This document shows, one piece after another, positions 5,289 through 5,978 of a DNA stretch of 5,978 nucleotides. The position numbers and the translations under genes were made by a program. The first letter of the stretch is position 1. Every line of letters begins with the position of its first letter. The notes under the pieces were generated by a model. The model was not told where the DNA came from and did no database searches. It was given only the letters and a program-made list of their open reading frames with translations. The stretch covers positions 1-5,978 of the forward strand of contig URFJ01000116.1 in NCBI GenBank assembly GCA_900547135.1, in the 5' to 3' direction. Source of the DNA: an uncultured Eubacteriales bacterium. Its GTDB lineage: Bacteria; Bacillota; Clostridia; Christensenellales; CAG-138.

Positions 5289-5978
5289 TCAAAACATGCT
5301 AAGCTGATCCGTTTCAGACAAGCCTTCAAGCAGTCCTATGGATTTGAACAGGTCAAGGATAGTGTTGCTTACCTTAGCCCTATCCTTAAAGTTTTTTATT
5401 GATGTAAATCTACTCTCCGAGGCTGCCCTTGCAATCATTATTGCCGCTACATCACCTACTCCTGCAAGGGAGGTAAACGGCGGCCGAATGCCTTTCTCCT
5501 CCAATTTAAACCTCGTCGCGTCGGATTTATAAAGATCCAATCCAAGCAGCTCTATCCCTCTAAGGCGCATTTCGTAAACCACCTCAAGTATTGTTAAAAG
5601 GCCCTTGTCCTTCTCGCTAGCCTTATCGCCTGCATTGGATATAGCGCGTATCCGCCTAAGAAGAGCGTCAATAGGCACTGCGGCCTCAATTAAATCAAAA
5701 GCATCAGCCCTAACGGTATAATATACGGTATAATAAGCCTTTGGATAATGCACTTTATAATATGCTACTCTAAACGACATCATAACATACGCCGCTGCGT
5801 GTGCTCTAGGGAACATATATTTTATCTTTTTACATGAATCTATAAACCATTTTGGTATTTTAATATTGTTCATCCATGCTTCCATATCGGCAGTGAGTCC
5901 CTTGCCCTTTCTCACGCTCTCCATGATTTTAAAGGCCATTGACGGTTCACCGCCGTGGGACAGCAGATAATTCATAAT
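5289..5978 (-). CDS. polC: DNA polymerase III alpha subunit, Gram-positive PolC type, C-terminal part
   Basis: PolC is the replicative DNA polymerase of Firmicutes, with a built-in 3'-5' exonuclease. Only the last 229 codons are in the window; the frame is open through the right edge, and since whole PolC proteins run to about 1,400 residues most of the gene lies outside. The visible part shows the typical PolC C-terminus: AFKIMESVRKGKG, WFIDSCKKIKYMFPRAHAAAY (residue YMFPRAHAAAY encoded at about 5787-5819), VHYPKAYYTVYYTVRADAFDL, then LLTILEVVYEMRLRG, the LYKSDAT block, a helix-hairpin-helix-like PPFTSLAGVGD, and a terminal QLSMF. That terminus matches the QL(S/D)LF sliding-clamp-binding motif. 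The stop is TGA 5289-5291. Nothing suggests decay; the ATG at 5973-5975 is an internal methionine, not the gene start. Confidence 0.96.
   Translation of the reverse strand: MMNYLLSHGGEPSMAFKIMESVRKGKGLTADMEAWMNNIKIPKWFIDSCKKIKYMFPRAHAAAYVMMSFRVAYYKVHYPKAYYTVYYTVRADAFDLIEAAVPIDALLRRIRAISNAGDKASEKDKGLLTILEVVYEMRLRGIELLGLDLYKSDATRFKLEEKGIRPPFTSLAGVGDVAAIMIARAASESRFTSIKNFKDRAKVSNTILDLFKSIGLLEGLSETDQLSMF

Noticed and set aside
1..5978. A hidden defence, mobile or CRISPR-type system
   Set aside because: All long coding regions are recognisable housekeeping or sporulation genes with consistent composition. There are no transposase, integrase, spacer-repeat array or toxin-antitoxin signatures.

Overview
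The window looks like an ordinary chromosomal stretch from a spore-forming, low-to-mid G+C Firmicute, most likely of the Clostridia. The evidence is an uninterrupted sigK with a SpoIVFB-type pro-sequence (a mother-cell sporulation sigma factor), the Gram-positive replicative polymerase PolC, a membrane-tethered HtrA protease, strong AGGAGG-type ribosome binding sites and intrinsic terminators after most genes. I cannot name a species. No mobile element, CRISPR array, tRNA or rRNA is visible.

Layout from left to right. Positions 1-209 hold no convincing gene but are rich in inverted and direct repeats, and end in a bidirectional terminator (178-201). Leftward from 1189 runs a two-gene unit: a sirtuin (cobB, true start 1189) and a 71-residue helical protein (210-425). 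A divergent promoter region (1224-1363) separates it from a rightward subgroup-Ic aspartate aminotransferase (1364-2644), which ends in a perfect-palindrome terminator. Next comes rightward htrA (true start 2846, stop 4330), whose 3' flank carries three successive stem-loops, the last an intrinsic terminator. Rightward sigK (4533-5228) follows. It converges on leftward polC, of which only the C-terminal 229 codons lie in the window (5289-5978, running off the right edge). A shared hairpin at 5251-5284 can end both.

The genes look like neighbouring independent units rather than one pathway: NAD-dependent protein deacylation, aspartate/glutamate metabolism, envelope protein quality control, late sporulation transcription and DNA replication. 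The only likely operon is cobB plus the small gene. Three long open frames (cobB, aminotransferase, htrA) begin at upstream TTG codons that are not the real starts. In each case the Shine-Dalgarno position, and for cobB an embedded promoter, points to a downstream ATG. I found no convincing evidence of a new biological system. The items most worth a second look are the repeat-dense left edge, the sirtuin/small-protein pairing, the structured htrA-sigK intergenic region and the long cysteine-containing cytoplasmic tail of HtrA.
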